DNA of 64,000 nucleotides from Azospirillum tabaci (GCF_014596085.1 NZ_JACCJY010000016.1:1-64000), one strand, 5' to 3'. Numbered from the stretch's first letter, positions 38,473-48,258 are shown. Notes: generated from the letters alone by a model not told the origin. Made by a program: numbers and translations.

Positions 38473-39954
38473 ATGTCCAGCGGCACACCCATCGGCAGTC
38501 CACCCATGGGCCGCCGGCTCCTTGCGCGGGCGGGCGTCACCGTCCGGCTGGAGCCGCTTGTGATCGGGGTTATGGCCGCCGCCTACGGCCTGCTGTTCGG
38601 CGTGCTGCTCCTGGCCCGGACCCCACCCTTCGCCGGCCAGGACGAGGCCTTCCACTGGCAACGCGTGCTGCAGATCGCCGACGGCCATCTCCTGGCGGAG
38701 ACGTTGGGCCCCAACGCCTGGGGCGGCCCGATCGACCGGGCCGGTTATCTCCAGATGCTCTATCATATCGGCCGGATACAGAAGCACGGGCCGGTCGATC
38801 CCGTGGAGGCCCAGGCGCTGTCCGATCACCTCGCCGCCCAGCCGCGGTCTCTGGAGGTGGTGGCTTTCCCCAGCTCGGCCAGCTTCGCGCCGCTCGCCTA
38901 TGTGCCGCAGGCGGCGGGCGTCGCCGCGGCGCGTGCCGCCGGGCTGGGGCCGCTCGGCCAGATGCAGGCGGGACGCGCCGGCAATTTCGCCGTCTACGCC
39001 CTGATGGTCGCGGCGATCCTGCGCGCGCTTCCGGGCGCGCGGGTGGCCGTCCTGGCCCTGGCCCTGTCGCCGGTGGCGCTGCAGAGCGCCTGTTCGCTGA
39101 GCGCCGATCCCCTCAACCTGACCCTGCCCGTCCTGATGCTGGCGCTGGTCTGGCGGCTGCGCGACCGCGGCGCGCCGATCGGCTGGGTGACGGGGACGGG
39201 GTTGGTCGCCCTGTCGGCGGCGCTCGGCCTGCTCAAGCTCACCATGGCGCCTTTCGCCGGGGCGGTGCTCTACCTGCCCGCGGCGGTCGCCGGGGGCTCC
39301 TGGCGGTCGCGCCTTGGCCTCAGCGGCCTGTGCCTCGCCGTCGCGCTGGGCGCCGCCGTTCTGTGGAACGCGGCCTATCCCTTCGTCCCAGGACCCTACT
39401 GGGGCACCGGCGCCGATCCGGCGGCGCAGGTCGCCCGCCTGCGCGCCGATCCTCTGGACGGTCTGCGGGTGCTCGCCGCCACGGTGCGCGACTGGGCGGT
39501 GATGTGGTGGCGCGACGGTTACGGACGCTACGGCGGCCACCCTCCGCCCTGGCACGGCTACGCGCCCGACCGCTGGGTGCTGCCGGCCTTCTGGGTGCTG
39601 CTGGCCCTGTCCTTGTGCGACGGCCCGCGGCGGCGCGATCCCGGATTCGCGGCCGGCTGCCTCATCCCGGCGCCGGGCTACGCGCTGCTGCTCCTGGTGG
39701 CCTTCTGGGTCGGCTACACGCCGGTCGGCTCCGCCACCGTGGACGGCGTCCAGGGGCGCTATTTCCTGCCCATGCACGCGCTGGTCCTGCTGGGACTGGC
39801 CGCCGCCGCCGGTGCCTGGCGTCCGGCCGCGCCACGCCGGAGCCTGCGCTTCGCCCTCTTCGCCGCCGCCCTGGCCCTGAGCGGGGCCGTGCTCGTGGAG
39901 GTTCTGGGCGTCTGGCGAAGCCTCTGGCCCGTCGAAGGCTGCTGCGCCGGCTGA
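38473..39954 (+). CDS. DUF2142-type polytopic membrane protein
   Basis: 493 residues from ATG 38473, with AGGGAAAGG upstream. About ten hydrophobic helices; first helix ~30-50, then PPFAGQDEAFHWQRVLQIAD, the D-E-x-x-H loop characteristic of DUF2142 and related GT-C membrane enzymes, followed by GRAGNFAVYALM and a late VQGRYFLPMHALVLLG (Q-G-R-Y motif). The family is suspected to contain polyprenyl-phosphate-sugar-dependent glycosyltransferases working on the periplasmic side. Such an enzyme could be a user of the polyprenyl-P-arabinose made at the left end of the window (inference). First gene of the rightward set to ~48258. Confidence 0.8.
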   Translation: MSSGTPIGSPPMGRRLLARAGVTVRLEPLVIGVMAAAYGLLFGVLLLARTPPFAGQDEAFHWQRVLQIADGHLLAETLGPNAWGGPIDRAGYLQMLYHIGRIQKHGPVDPVEAQALSDHLAAQPRSLEVVAFPSSASFAPLAYVPQAAGVAAARAAGLGPLGQMQAGRAGNFAVYALMVAAILRALPGARVAVLALALSPVALQSACSLSADPLNLTLPVLMLALVWRLRDRGAPIGWVTGTGLVALSAALGLLKLTMAPFAGAVLYLPAAVAGGSWRSRLGLSGLCLAVALGAAVLWNAAYPFVPGPYWGTGADPAAQVARLRADPLDGLRVLAATVRDWAVMWWRDGYGRYGGHPPPWHGYAPDRWVLPAFWVLLALSLCDGPRRRDPGFAAGCLIPAPGYALLLLVAFWVGYTPVGSATVDGVQGRYFLPMHALVLLGLAAAAGAWRPAAPRRSLRFALFAAALALSGAVLVEVLGVWRSLWPVEGCCAG

Positions 39955-40091
39955 TTTCGGAGAAGGGCGGGAAACAGGCGGCCTGCGGCGGAGCGCGGCG
40001 TCAGCGCGGTTGCCTGTTCGTTGCGTATTCTGCTATTGCGGCTCTACTCCCCCTTCCGGTCGTTCCGGACCCCATTCAGGTTGTGAGCAGG

Positions 40092-41852
40092 ATGCACATC
40101 GACTGGAACACCAGCAGCGCCGCGCCCATCGACGCGGTTTGCCCGGCCTGTGCCGACGCCAGCCCGAAGTCCGTCCGCCTGACCGTCCAGTCGGCCGTCC
40201 CGCCCAACCCGCTGCTGCCTCTGGCCCTGTGCGGCCGCTGCGGCACCGCCTTCTTTCCGACGCTTCAGCAGCCGGAGTATGAAAGCGCGCAGGCGACCGA
40301 CGCCGCGCTCGCCTTCTACCTGGAGCAGGGGGCCGGCATCGACGTGATGGCCGAGCCGCTGTTCGCCATCGATCCGTCCAAGGTCCGCCGCTACCTGGAG
40401 ATCGGCTGCGGCTTCGGCTTCTCGCTCGACGTCGCGCGCACCGTCTTCGGCTGGTCGGTCCAGGGCATCGACCCCGGCTTCGCCGCCCGCGCCGGGCGCG
40501 ACCTGCTGGGGCTGGACATCTCGTCCACCTACCTGCGCACGCCAGCCGATGCCGGGCCCGACCCCTTCGACCTCGTCCTCTGCTCCGAGGTGGTCGAGCA
40601 CATCTTCGAGCCGCTGGATTTCCTGTCCATCCTGCGGGGCGTGCTGGCGCCGGGCGGCACCCTGCTGCTGACCACGCCCAACGCCGGCGCGATCGCGCCC
40701 GAGACCGCCGCCGGCGTCCTGGTGCCGCTGCTCAGCCCCGGCTACCACGTCACGCTCTACAGCCGCGAGGGCTTCGAGGCGCTGCTGCGCCGCGCCGGCT
40801 TCACCGCCGTCTCGGTGTCCGAGCACGGGCCGACGCTGCGCGCCACCGCCGCGATGACGGAAGGAACGGCCGACCTGTCGCGCCGGCTCGACCGGGCGCG
40901 CTACCTCGACTACCTCGCCGAACGGTCGCGGACCGTCGCCGCCGACACCCCGCTCGGCCTCGGCCTGCGCTACCGCCGCCTCAAGGAACTGACCCACGCC
41001 GGGCGTTTCGCCGAGGCGCGCGAGGCGGCGGTTCCGGTGATCGAGGCCTGCCGCGCGCGCTGGGGTCTGGAGCTGGACAAGCCGGATGCCCTGCCGTCCA
41101 TGGCCGACTGGCCGGCCGACATCGCGGGGTTCCACGACCGCGCCCCGTTCAGCCTGTGCGGCATCCTCTACTGCCTGGGCATCGCCGCGTGGCTGCATGA
41201 CGACGACCGCGACCGGGCGCGCCTCTGCTTCCAGGTGGCGGGCGAGGCCGGAGAGCGGGCGCGCGCCGCGCTGCAGGCGGCCGGTGCCGACGACGGCGAG
41301 ACGGACGACCTCGCCTGGCGCGCCCGCGGCCACGCCGCCGGCATCCTGGCCTGGAGCGATCCGCTTGAGGCCGCCGCCGGCATTGAGCGCCTGGCCCGCG
41401 ACCCCAGCCCCATTCTGGGCGAGCGCGTCCCGACGGCCATCCTGACCGGCCTGCGCCGGCAGACCTTCATCGACTTGGTCAATCTGGGCCATTACGCCGC
41501 CGCCGACCGCCTCGCCCGGGACGTCGAGGACGACCTTGCGCAGTGGGGAGCGGCGGAGACGGCCTCGGCGGCCTTTGCGATCGCCATCCTGTCCCTCAAC
41601 CATCGCAAGGCGGTGAAGGCGGCCGCCGGCTGGTTCGGCAAGGCCGCCGAGGCGAGCCGGGAGGCGGGCGACCCGCTGTTGTGGCCGGCGCTTTACCACC
41701 AGGCCGAGGCCCTGGCCGCCGCCGGGAAGAAGCCTCAGGCGGCCGAGGCGTTGCGCGGGCTCCTCTCCCCCGCGCCGGGCCTGCCGGCGGTGCCGGCCGA
41801 CCTGCGCATCCGGGCCGAGAATCTGGCCCGCTCCCAGCGGCTTTCCGTTTGA
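40092..41852 (+). CDS. SAM-dependent methyltransferase with zinc-ribbon-like N-terminus and TPR-like C-terminal half
   Basis: 586 residues from ATG 40092. Residues ~17-50 contain two C-x-x-C pairs (CPAC, CGRC), as in glycan C-methyltransferases. Residues ~95-250 form the class I methyltransferase core: RYLEIGCGFGFSLDVA (motif I), DPFDLVLCSEVVEHIFEPLDFL, GTLLLTTPNAGAI. Residues ~290-586 are helical repeats rich in Ala (A-A-D-R-L-A-R-D, KAAAGWFGKAAEASREAGD) resembling TPR or tetratrico-like scaffolding. Likely methylates a sugar or the chain end; the repeat half may bind partner enzymes. It starts 137 bp after the DUF2142 gene, same direction. Confidence 0.82.
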   Translation: MHIDWNTSSAAPIDAVCPACADASPKSVRLTVQSAVPPNPLLPLALCGRCGTAFFPTLQQPEYESAQATDAALAFYLEQGAGIDVMAEPLFAIDPSKVRRYLEIGCGFGFSLDVARTVFGWSVQGIDPGFAARAGRDLLGLDISSTYLRTPADAGPDPFDLVLCSEVVEHIFEPLDFLSILRGVLAPGGTLLLTTPNAGAIAPETAAGVLVPLLSPGYHVTLYSREGFEALLRRAGFTAVSVSEHGPTLRATAAMTEGTADLSRRLDRARYLDYLAERSRTVAADTPLGLGLRYRRLKELTHAGRFAEAREAAVPVIEACRARWGLELDKPDALPSMADWPADIAGFHDRAPFSLCGILYCLGIAAWLHDDDRDRARLCFQVAGEAGERARAALQAAGADDGETDDLAWRARGHAAGILAWSDPLEAAAGIERLARDPSPILGERVPTAILTGLRRQTFIDLVNLGHYAAADRLARDVEDDLAQWGAAETASAAFAIAILSLNHRKAVKAAAGWFGKAAEASREAGDPLLWPALYHQAEALAAAGKKPQAAEALRGLLSPAPGLPAVPADLRIRAENLARSQRLSV

Positions 41853-41877
41853 CCGCGCCGAGGGTGGGACCGTCCCG

Positions 41878-42921
41878 ATGACAAGCATTTTGGCCCGCCT
41901 TCTCATGCGTCTGCGCATCGGCTTCTTCTGGGTGGTCGCCCAGGTCAAGCTGCTGGGGGGCTATTTCTCCTACGGCGCCAGCTTCTTCCGCAAGGAAAGC
42001 TACGTGCGCGAGCGCTGGGATGGGCACCGGCCGCTGGCCACCGCCCGCCGGGTGGCGGTGTTCGTCCACTACGACCGCCAAGGTGTGGTCCACGACTTCG
42101 TGCGGCATTACCTGCGCCAACTCCACGACATCGGCTTCGCCATCGTCTTCGTGAGCAACGCGCCGCGTCTGGTCCAGGTGGAGGCGCTGCAGGAGATCTG
42201 CGCTCTGGTCATCCGGCGCGACAACGTCGGTTACGACTTCGGGGCCTACAAGGAGGGCATCGCGGCCGTTCCCGAGCTGGGCGCCCTGGACATGCTGCTG
42301 CTCGCCAACGACAGCGTCTATGGTCCCTTGTACCATCTGGGCGGCCTGCTGGACCGGATGGGACCGGAGGAGGCCGATGTCTGGGGAGCGTCCGACAGCT
42401 GGGAGCGGTCCTTCCATCTGCAAAGCTATTTCCTGCTGTTCCACAAGACGGCCCTGACCGCGCCGGCCTTCGCCGCCTTCTGGCGGCAGTTGCGCTACGT
42501 CCAGTCCAAGATGTGGATCGTGCGCAAGTACGAGATCGGGCTGACCCGCGCCCTGCGCCGGTCCGGCCTGCACTGCCGGGCCGCCTTCCCGTACCGGCAG
42601 GCCGCCGCCGCCCTGATCGAGGCGGTGGTGGAAGGCAACGTCACGGGCGACGCGTTGCAGGACCCGGTGCGCAAGCGCTTCATCCAGCAGGTCTTCCACA
42701 CGATCAACGCGGGCGTGCCGCTGAACGGGACGCATTTCTTCTGGGATTACCTGATCGCCCGCATGGAGTTCCCGTTCATCAAGCGCGACCTGCTCCAGAA
42801 GAACCCGGCGCACATCCCGCTGCTGAATTATTGGGAACGGGTGGTCCAGAATTCCACCGACTACGACACCGACCTCATCCTGCGCCACTTGGAGATGTCG
42901 CTGAAGAACCGCAGCGTTTGA
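41878..42921 (+). CDS. Rhamnan synthesis protein F-like (RgpF family)
   Basis: 347 residues. Matches the RgpF family pattern: VAVFVHYDRQGVVHDFVRHYL near residue 58, then FVSNAPRLVQVEALQEIC, RRDNVGYDFGAYKEGI, LLANDSVYGPLYHLGG and, later, W-G-A-S-D-S. C-terminal FHTINAGVPLNGTHFFWDYL is also typical of this group. RgpF homologs act in rhamnan or heteropolysaccharide assembly and are believed to be glycosyltransferase-related. It starts 25 bp after the methyltransferase gene. N-terminal residues 5-30 are hydrophobic and may anchor it at the membrane. Consistent with the dTDP-rhamnose genes in the window. Confidence 0.87.
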   Translation: MTSILARLLMRLRIGFFWVVAQVKLLGGYFSYGASFFRKESYVRERWDGHRPLATARRVAVFVHYDRQGVVHDFVRHYLRQLHDIGFAIVFVSNAPRLVQVEALQEICALVIRRDNVGYDFGAYKEGIAAVPELGALDMLLLANDSVYGPLYHLGGLLDRMGPEEADVWGASDSWERSFHLQSYFLLFHKTALTAPAFAAFWRQLRYVQSKMWIVRKYEIGLTRALRRSGLHCRAAFPYRQAAAALIEAVVEGNVTGDALQDPVRKRFIQQVFHTINAGVPLNGTHFFWDYLIARMEFPFIKRDLLQKNPAHIPLLNYWERVVQNSTDYDTDLILRHLEMSLKNRSV

Positions 42922-42972
42922 TGCGGGTCGGGCGCCGGTGGGGCACCGAAGGGAGGACCCACTTTGGCCAAG

Positions 42973-43002
42973 TTGACAGGAATCGGATACCTCCCGTAGT
43001 CA
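42973..43002 (+). promoter_or_regulatory. Possible promoter for manC
   Basis: TTGACA at 42973-42978 and TAGTCA at 42997-43002, 18-bp spacing, 65 bp before the manC ATG and inside the 145-bp gap after the RgpF-like gene. The -35 is perfect; the -10 is weak. Based on sequence only. Confidence 0.35.
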
Positions 43003-43066
43003 CAATGGGTTGCTGCCGCACGGCACGTCGGGCGGTGGTCCCTTGCGACGCACACGATCGGCGGTC

Positions 43067-44551
43067 ATGACCAACACTTCCCAGCACGCCCGCATCTTCC
43101 CCGTTATCCTCTCCGGCGGCTCCGGGGTCAGGCTCTGGCCGATGTCGCGCGAACAGTATCCCAAGCAGTTCCTGCCGCTGTGCTCGGAGCGCTCCATGCT
43201 GCAGGAGACCGCCCTGCGGGTCGCCGACCCGGCGCTCTTCGCGCCGCCGCTGGTCGTCTGCAACCAGGAGCACCGCTTCGTCATCGCCGAGCAGATGCGC
43301 CAAGTCGAGTCGATGCGCGGCCAGGACCGCGAACGCGGGCTGGGTGGGGCGCGGATCGTGCTGGAGCCGGTCGGTCGGAACACCGCCGCCGCCGCCGCCA
43401 TCGCGGCTCTGATCGTCGCGGAGCAGGATCCCGACGGGCGGCTCCTTCTGCTGCCGGCCGACCACGTCATCCAGGACCAGGCCGCTTTCCTGGAGGCGGT
43501 GAGCGTTGCCGCCCGGGTCGCGGACGCCGGCCGGCTCGCCACCTTCGGCATCGTGCCGACCGCGCCGGAGACCGGTTACGGCTACATCCGTCGGGGCCTC
43601 CCTCTGGATGGCTCCTTGAACGGGCGGAAGGGCGCCTACCACGTCGCCGCCTTCGTCGAGAAGCCGCCGCGGGCAGAGGCCGAGCGGTACTTGGCCGAAG
43701 GGGACGTCTTCTGGAACAGCGGGATGTTCCTGCTGCCCGTGCGCCGCTATCTGGAGGAGCTGGAGCGCTGGGAGCCGGCCGTGCTCGCCGCCTGCCGCAC
43801 AGCGCTCGCCGGGGGCCGTGCCGACCTCGACTTCTTCCGGCTGGAAGAGGAGTCCTTCGCCGCCGCCCCGTCCATCTCCATCGACCACGCCGTGATGGAG
43901 CGCACCGACGCGGCCGCCGTGGTGCCCTGCGCCATCGGCTGGACCGACGTCGGCGCCTGGTCGGCGTTGTGGGACATCGGCGCCAAGGACGAGGACGGCA
44001 ACGTCTGCCACGGCGACACGATCGCCTGGGACAGCCGCGGCTGCTACGTCCGCAGCGAGGATGGCACGCTCGTCGCCCTGCTCGGCATGGAGGACGCGGT
44101 GGTCGTCGCCACCGAGGACGCGGTCCTGGTCGCCGCGAAGGACCGGGCGCAGGACATCAAGCCGCTGGTCGAGCATCTGAAGGCGCAGGGCCGCGACGAA
44201 CCGCGCCAGCACCGCCGCGTGCACCGGCCCTGGGGCTATTACCAGTCGCTGCACGCCGGCGACCGCTTCCAGGTGAAGCGGCTGACGGTGGCGCCCGGCG
44301 CCCGTCTGTCCCTGCAGAAGCACTATCACCGCGCCGAGCATTGGGTCGTGGTGAACGGCACCGCCCTGGTCACCCGTGGCGAGGAGCAGATCCTGCTGCG
44401 CGAGAACGAGTCCGTCTACATCCCGCTGGGCACGATGCACCGGCTGGAGAATCCGGGAAAGGTGCCGCTGAACCTGATCGAGGTGCAGTCCGGCGCCTAT
44501 CTGGGCGAGGACGACATCGTCCGCGTCGACGACCATTACGGCCGTCCCTGA
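43067..44551 (+). CDS. manC: Mannose-1-phosphate guanylyltransferase / mannose-6-phosphate isomerase
   Basis: 494 residues. N-terminal nucleotidyltransferase: FPVILSGGSGVRLWPMSRE with the following Y-P-K-Q-F-L, LLLPADHVIQD, FVEKPPRAEAE, WNSGMFL and GWTDVGAWSALW. C-terminal type II phosphomannose isomerase cupin: RPWGYYQSL, VKRLTVAPGARLSLQKHYHR, EHWVVVNGTA and a final YIPLGTMHRLENPG. Length is that of bifunctional ManC (about 470-490). It makes GDP-mannose from mannose-1-P and supplies mannose-6-P from fructose-6-P. GDP-mannose is a likely donor for the glycosyltransferases that follow. ATG 43067 is in frame with nothing better upstream. Confidence 0.95.
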   Translation: MTNTSQHARIFPVILSGGSGVRLWPMSREQYPKQFLPLCSERSMLQETALRVADPALFAPPLVVCNQEHRFVIAEQMRQVESMRGQDRERGLGGARIVLEPVGRNTAAAAAIAALIVAEQDPDGRLLLLPADHVIQDQAAFLEAVSVAARVADAGRLATFGIVPTAPETGYGYIRRGLPLDGSLNGRKGAYHVAAFVEKPPRAEAERYLAEGDVFWNSGMFLLPVRRYLEELERWEPAVLAACRTALAGGRADLDFFRLEEESFAAAPSISIDHAVMERTDAAAVVPCAIGWTDVGAWSALWDIGAKDEDGNVCHGDTIAWDSRGCYVRSEDGTLVALLGMEDAVVVATEDAVLVAAKDRAQDIKPLVEHLKAQGRDEPRQHRRVHRPWGYYQSLHAGDRFQVKRLTVAPGARLSLQKHYHRAEHWVVVNGTALVTRGEEQILLRENESVYIPLGTMHRLENPGKVPLNLIEVQSGAYLGEDDIVRVDDHYGRP

Positions 44552-44632
44552 CGCGGCTGACGGGCCGCTCCCGTCGTCATTCGGCCTTTGCCCGATTTTT
44601 GGATCGATTTTTTGACGCCGGGACTTCATAGG

Positions 44633-45748
44633 ATGGGCCTTCCGCCATGGAAGGCCCTCCACCCCCGCATGCGTCCGACACCGATCAGCCCGCCCGACGA
44701 TTCCGTCATCCTGACCCTGGCCTCGCCGGCGTTCGACGCCGCCTACCCGCGCGTGGTCAACAGGGAGCTGATTCCCCAGCCGATCCTGCAATCGATGGAA
44801 TGGGCGTGGAACACCCCGCGCTTTCCAGAGCGCCCGGTCCGCGTCCTGCGTCTGCCCGACGTGTGGGTGGCCAAGGAAGGGCTGGTCTTCGACCGCGAGG
44901 GCAACCTCTACCGCGAAACCATCACGCAGCATTCCGAGGCGGAGGTCGACCAGGCCCACGCGGCCGTGCTGGAGGCGATCGGGCAGGGTGGGCCGGAGGC
45001 CGTGCCCGACGCGAGCGGCCCGGTCCTGCTGTGCAAAAAGCGCGGCATCGGCAATTACGGCCATTGGATGATGGAGATGCTGCCCAAGGCGCAGCTCGTC
45101 CACCGCCACCTGCCGGAACTGCGGGCGCGCTTCCTCGTCGCACATGCGCCGGGGCACCTGAACGACAGCATGGCCCAGTCGCTGTCCATGCTGGGAATCG
45201 ACTTGGCCCGGACCATCGTCGCCGACGACGCGCCCCGGCGCTTCGACGACCTGCTGGTGGTGGACGGGCTCAGCGAGCATGGCGGCTACATGTCGCCGCT
45301 CGTCCTCGACGGCCTGGACACCCTGGCCGGCGGCGTTCCGGCGGCGGGGGCGGAGCGGCTGTTCGTCACCCGCCGGGCGACCGGCTTCCGCCGCGTCGTC
45401 GGCGAGGACGCGCTGATGGCCCACGCCCAGGCTTGCGGCTACACGCTGGTCGAGCCAAGCACCCTGACGCTGCCCCAGCAGGTGTCGCTGTTCAAGGGGG
45501 CCAGGCGAATCATCGGCGTCATGGGGGCGGCGATGACCAACATCGCCTTCGCCGCGCCCGGCGCGCAGGTCGTCACCCTGACGCCCGCCGGCATGCCCGA
45601 CACCTTCTTCTGGTTCATCGCGACGCTGCGCGGCCTCGACTACACCGAGGTCCGCTGCCCGCAGAGCGGTCCCGTGCGGGGCGTCATGCCCTGGGACACC
45701 GACCTGGTCCTGTCCATGGAAGACCGGGACCGGATTTTCGCGGAGTGA
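44633..45748 (+). CDS. GT61 family glycosyltransferase (capsular polysaccharide type)
   Basis: 371 residues from ATG 44633; TTG 44588 would add 15 residues. Family GT61 (formerly DUF563) features: GNYGHWMMEMLPKAQLVHRH (G-x-W-x-x-E/D region), then LPQQVSLFKGARRIIGVMGA, G-A-A-M-T-N-I-A-F, the conserved H/A-G-A motif block, and C-terminal WFIATLRGLDY. These enzymes transfer xylose, GlcNAc or other sugars; UDP-xylose from the gene at 32728-33687 is a possible donor. It starts 81 bp after manC and precedes the next glycosyltransferase by 17 bp, same direction. Confidence 0.85.
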   Translation: MGLPPWKALHPRMRPTPISPPDDSVILTLASPAFDAAYPRVVNRELIPQPILQSMEWAWNTPRFPERPVRVLRLPDVWVAKEGLVFDREGNLYRETITQHSEAEVDQAHAAVLEAIGQGGPEAVPDASGPVLLCKKRGIGNYGHWMMEMLPKAQLVHRHLPELRARFLVAHAPGHLNDSMAQSLSMLGIDLARTIVADDAPRRFDDLLVVDGLSEHGGYMSPLVLDGLDTLAGGVPAAGAERLFVTRRATGFRRVVGEDALMAHAQACGYTLVEPSTLTLPQQVSLFKGARRIIGVMGAAMTNIAFAAPGAQVVTLTPAGMPDTFFWFIATLRGLDYTEVRCPQSGPVRGVMPWDTDLVLSMEDRDRIFAE

Positions 45749-45765
45749 GGCAGGAGCATGATGCG

Positions 45766-48258
45766 ATGACCACGCGCGGAGCCTTCGCCTTCTTCATCGA
45801 GCGCATCGAGGTCGGGACCGAACTGCGGGTCGAGGGCTGGGCGTTCCACGACCGGCACGGCCCCTGCGGCTTCGACGTGGTGATCGACGGTGGTGGCCGC
45901 CCGCCGGCCATCCACGTCCAACGGGGCATCGGCCGCCGCGACGTCGCTCTGGCCCGCGGCACGCCGATGGCGGAACGGTCGGGCTTCGTGGTGGTGGCGG
46001 CGCTGCCGGCCGGCACGTCCGCCGTCGTCCTGCGGCTGAGCGCCGGGGACGCGCAGGAGATCGTCCCGCTGATGCTGCGCACCGGCCTGTCGCTGCGCAG
46101 TTGGGAGGTGGGCTGCGAACAGGCGGTGCCGGCGGTGGAGTACCGTTTCCTGACCGAGCGCGGCCTGCGCTACGCCGCCGCCCTGCCGGCGCCGCTGACC
46201 CGTGCGCGGGTAGCGCTCGGCCTGTTCGCCGAGGCCCCGCCGCCTGCCCCTCCGCTCGCCGCGCCCGTGTCCATCATCGTGCCGGTCTATGGTGGCAAGA
46301 GCTTCCTGACGCCGCTTGTCCACGCGCTGGTGGAGACGGTGGAGCCGCGGCATCGGCTCATCTTCATCGACGACGGCAACCCGGACCGCAGCATCACCGC
46401 CTTCCTGGTGGCGCTCGGCGTCTCGCTCGACCATGTGACGGTCGTGACCAAGCCGCGCAACGAGGGTTACTTGAAGGCGGTGATCGATGGGATGGAGGTC
46501 GCGACCCGTCTCAACCCGGACGGCCATGTCGTCCTCCTGAACACCGACGTCGAGGTGCCCGCCGGCTGGCTGGAGCGGCTCGTCCGGCCGATCGAACGCA
46601 CACCGTCGATCGCCAGCACCACCCCCTTCACCAACGCCGGCACCATCTGCGGCTTTCCCGCGATGCCGGAGGACAACGCGCCCTTCCTCGACGCCCCGGT
46701 CGGGGAGATCGACGCCGCCTTCGCGGCGATGGCCGTGCTGCCGCCGGTCGAGGCGCCGACCGGCGTCGGCTTCTGCATGGCCCTGAACCGCCGCGTACTG
46801 CGGGAGATCGGCTTCTTCGACCAGGCGGCCTTCGGGCGCGGCTATGGCGAGGAGGTGGACTGGTGCCGGCGCGCCATGCGGCGCGGCTTCACCAACGTGA
46901 TCGTGCCGGACCTTTACGTGCACCATCGCCACGGCGGCAGTTTCCTGGGCGCGGAGAAGGCGGCCCTGGTCGAGGCGTCCGGCGCCGTCATCCGGGAGCG
47001 CTATCCGGAGTTCGATGCGGAGGTGCAGGATTTCATCCGCGCCGATCCGCTGCGTCCCGTCCGGGCCGCGGCGGCCGTCCGCATTCTGTCGGCCCAAGGG
47101 GCGATCCGGGGGCTGCCCGACCGGCCGCGGACGGTGCTGCTGTTCGACCATCCGGGCAAAGGCGGGGCCGCCACCTTCCGCGCCAAGGAGGTCGCACGCC
47201 TGCAGGGGCAGGGGCAGGCTGTCCTGCTGGTGCGGCCGACGGTGCAGCCGGTCCTTCACATGTCCGAAGGCGGCATGCCCGAGGGAGCGCTGGACATCGA
47301 GCTTCTCCACCGCGACGCTGCGGTCCGCTTCCCCGCGAACGGTCTCGACGACCTCGCCGCCCTGGTGTCCGCGCTGCCGCTGTCGGAGGTGGTGGTCAGT
47401 TCCCTGGTGGGCCACGCGGACACAGGCAGGGTCATGGCCTTCATCCGGTCGCTCCGGTCGGGCGGCGGTGGGCGTGCCGTGCCGTTGCGCCTGCTGCACC
47501 ACGATTATTTTCCGGTCTGCCCGTCCCTCAACCTGATCGACGCGGAGGACCGCTTCTGCGGCGTGCCGGCCCTGGAGCGCTGCCGGACCTGCGCCCCGGC
47601 GAACGCGCATGTCCAGTGGCGGGAGGGAAGTGCCGCCGGCACCGACACTGGCACCGACGTGGCCGCCCACCGCCGGGCGTGGCAGGAACTGTTCGACCTC
47701 GCCGACCGCCACGTCGTCTTCTCGCGCAGCGCGCTCGCCATTCTGCGCCGGGCCTTCACGTTGCGCGACGATCGGGTGCGGCTCATCCCGCATCTGGCCG
47801 ACCATGTGATGGTGACGCCGCTGCCCCCGCCGGCGCCGGGCCCGGTCTTGCGGGTGGCCGTCATCGGCGGGATCAACGTGGCCAAGGGCGCGCGAATCCT
47901 GGAGGGCATGGTGCGTCTGGCGGAGGTGCATCGGCTGCCGATCCGGTTCGAGCTGTTCGGCAACATCGACCGCTCCCTGCGCTCGGCGCATTTCAACGAT
48001 CACGGCCCCTACGAGCCGGAGCAGCTTCCTCGGCTTCTGGCGGAACGGGGGTGCCACGCGGTCTTCCTGCCCTCGATCTGGCCGGAAACCTATTGCTATG
48101 TGCTGGACGAGGTGGTCGGGCTGGGGCTGCCGGTCGGTGCCTTCGACATCGGCGCGCCGGCCGAGCGGCTGCGGTGCTGGCCAAACGGCTTCGTCGTCTC
48201 CCAGACCACACCGGAAGCGGCCTTGTCCGCCCTGTTGCGCGTCGCCGGTCGGGCGTGA
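45766..48258 (+). CDS. GWA module + GT2 + GT4 two-enzyme glycosyltransferase
   Basis: 830 residues from ATG 45766, GGAG about ten bases upstream. Residues ~8-85: accessory module (LRVEGWAFHDRHG...DVVIDGGG...GIGRRDVALARG). Residues ~168-420: GT2 domain with VSIIVPVYGGKSFLTPLV, LIFIDDGNPDRS, VLLNTDVEVPAGW (D-x-D) and GYGEEVDWCRRAMRRG. Residues ~455-825: GT-B domain with TVLLFDHPGKGGAATF, LRVAVIGGINVAKGARIL and ETYCYVLDEVVGLGLPVGAF (E-x7-E-like). Two linkages can be made by one chain. It ends the compact rightward group (38473-48258); after it lies the AT-rich gap 48259-48884. Confidence 0.85.
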   Translation: MTTRGAFAFFIERIEVGTELRVEGWAFHDRHGPCGFDVVIDGGGRPPAIHVQRGIGRRDVALARGTPMAERSGFVVVAALPAGTSAVVLRLSAGDAQEIVPLMLRTGLSLRSWEVGCEQAVPAVEYRFLTERGLRYAAALPAPLTRARVALGLFAEAPPPAPPLAAPVSIIVPVYGGKSFLTPLVHALVETVEPRHRLIFIDDGNPDRSITAFLVALGVSLDHVTVVTKPRNEGYLKAVIDGMEVATRLNPDGHVVLLNTDVEVPAGWLERLVRPIERTPSIASTTPFTNAGTICGFPAMPEDNAPFLDAPVGEIDAAFAAMAVLPPVEAPTGVGFCMALNRRVLREIGFFDQAAFGRGYGEEVDWCRRAMRRGFTNVIVPDLYVHHRHGGSFLGAEKAALVEASGAVIRERYPEFDAEVQDFIRADPLRPVRAAAAVRILSAQGAIRGLPDRPRTVLLFDHPGKGGAATFRAKEVARLQGQGQAVLLVRPTVQPVLHMSEGGMPEGALDIELLHRDAAVRFPANGLDDLAALVSALPLSEVVVSSLVGHADTGRVMAFIRSLRSGGGGRAVPLRLLHHDYFPVCPSLNLIDAEDRFCGVPALERCRTCAPANAHVQWREGSAAGTDTGTDVAAHRRAWQELFDLADRHVVFSRSALAILRRAFTLRDDRVRLIPHLADHVMVTPLPPPAPGPVLRVAVIGGINVAKGARILEGMVRLAEVHRLPIRFELFGNIDRSLRSAHFNDHGPYEPEQLPRLLAERGCHAVFLPSIWPETYCYVLDEVVGLGLPVGAFDIGAPAERLRCWPNGFVVSQTTPEAALSALLRVAGRA

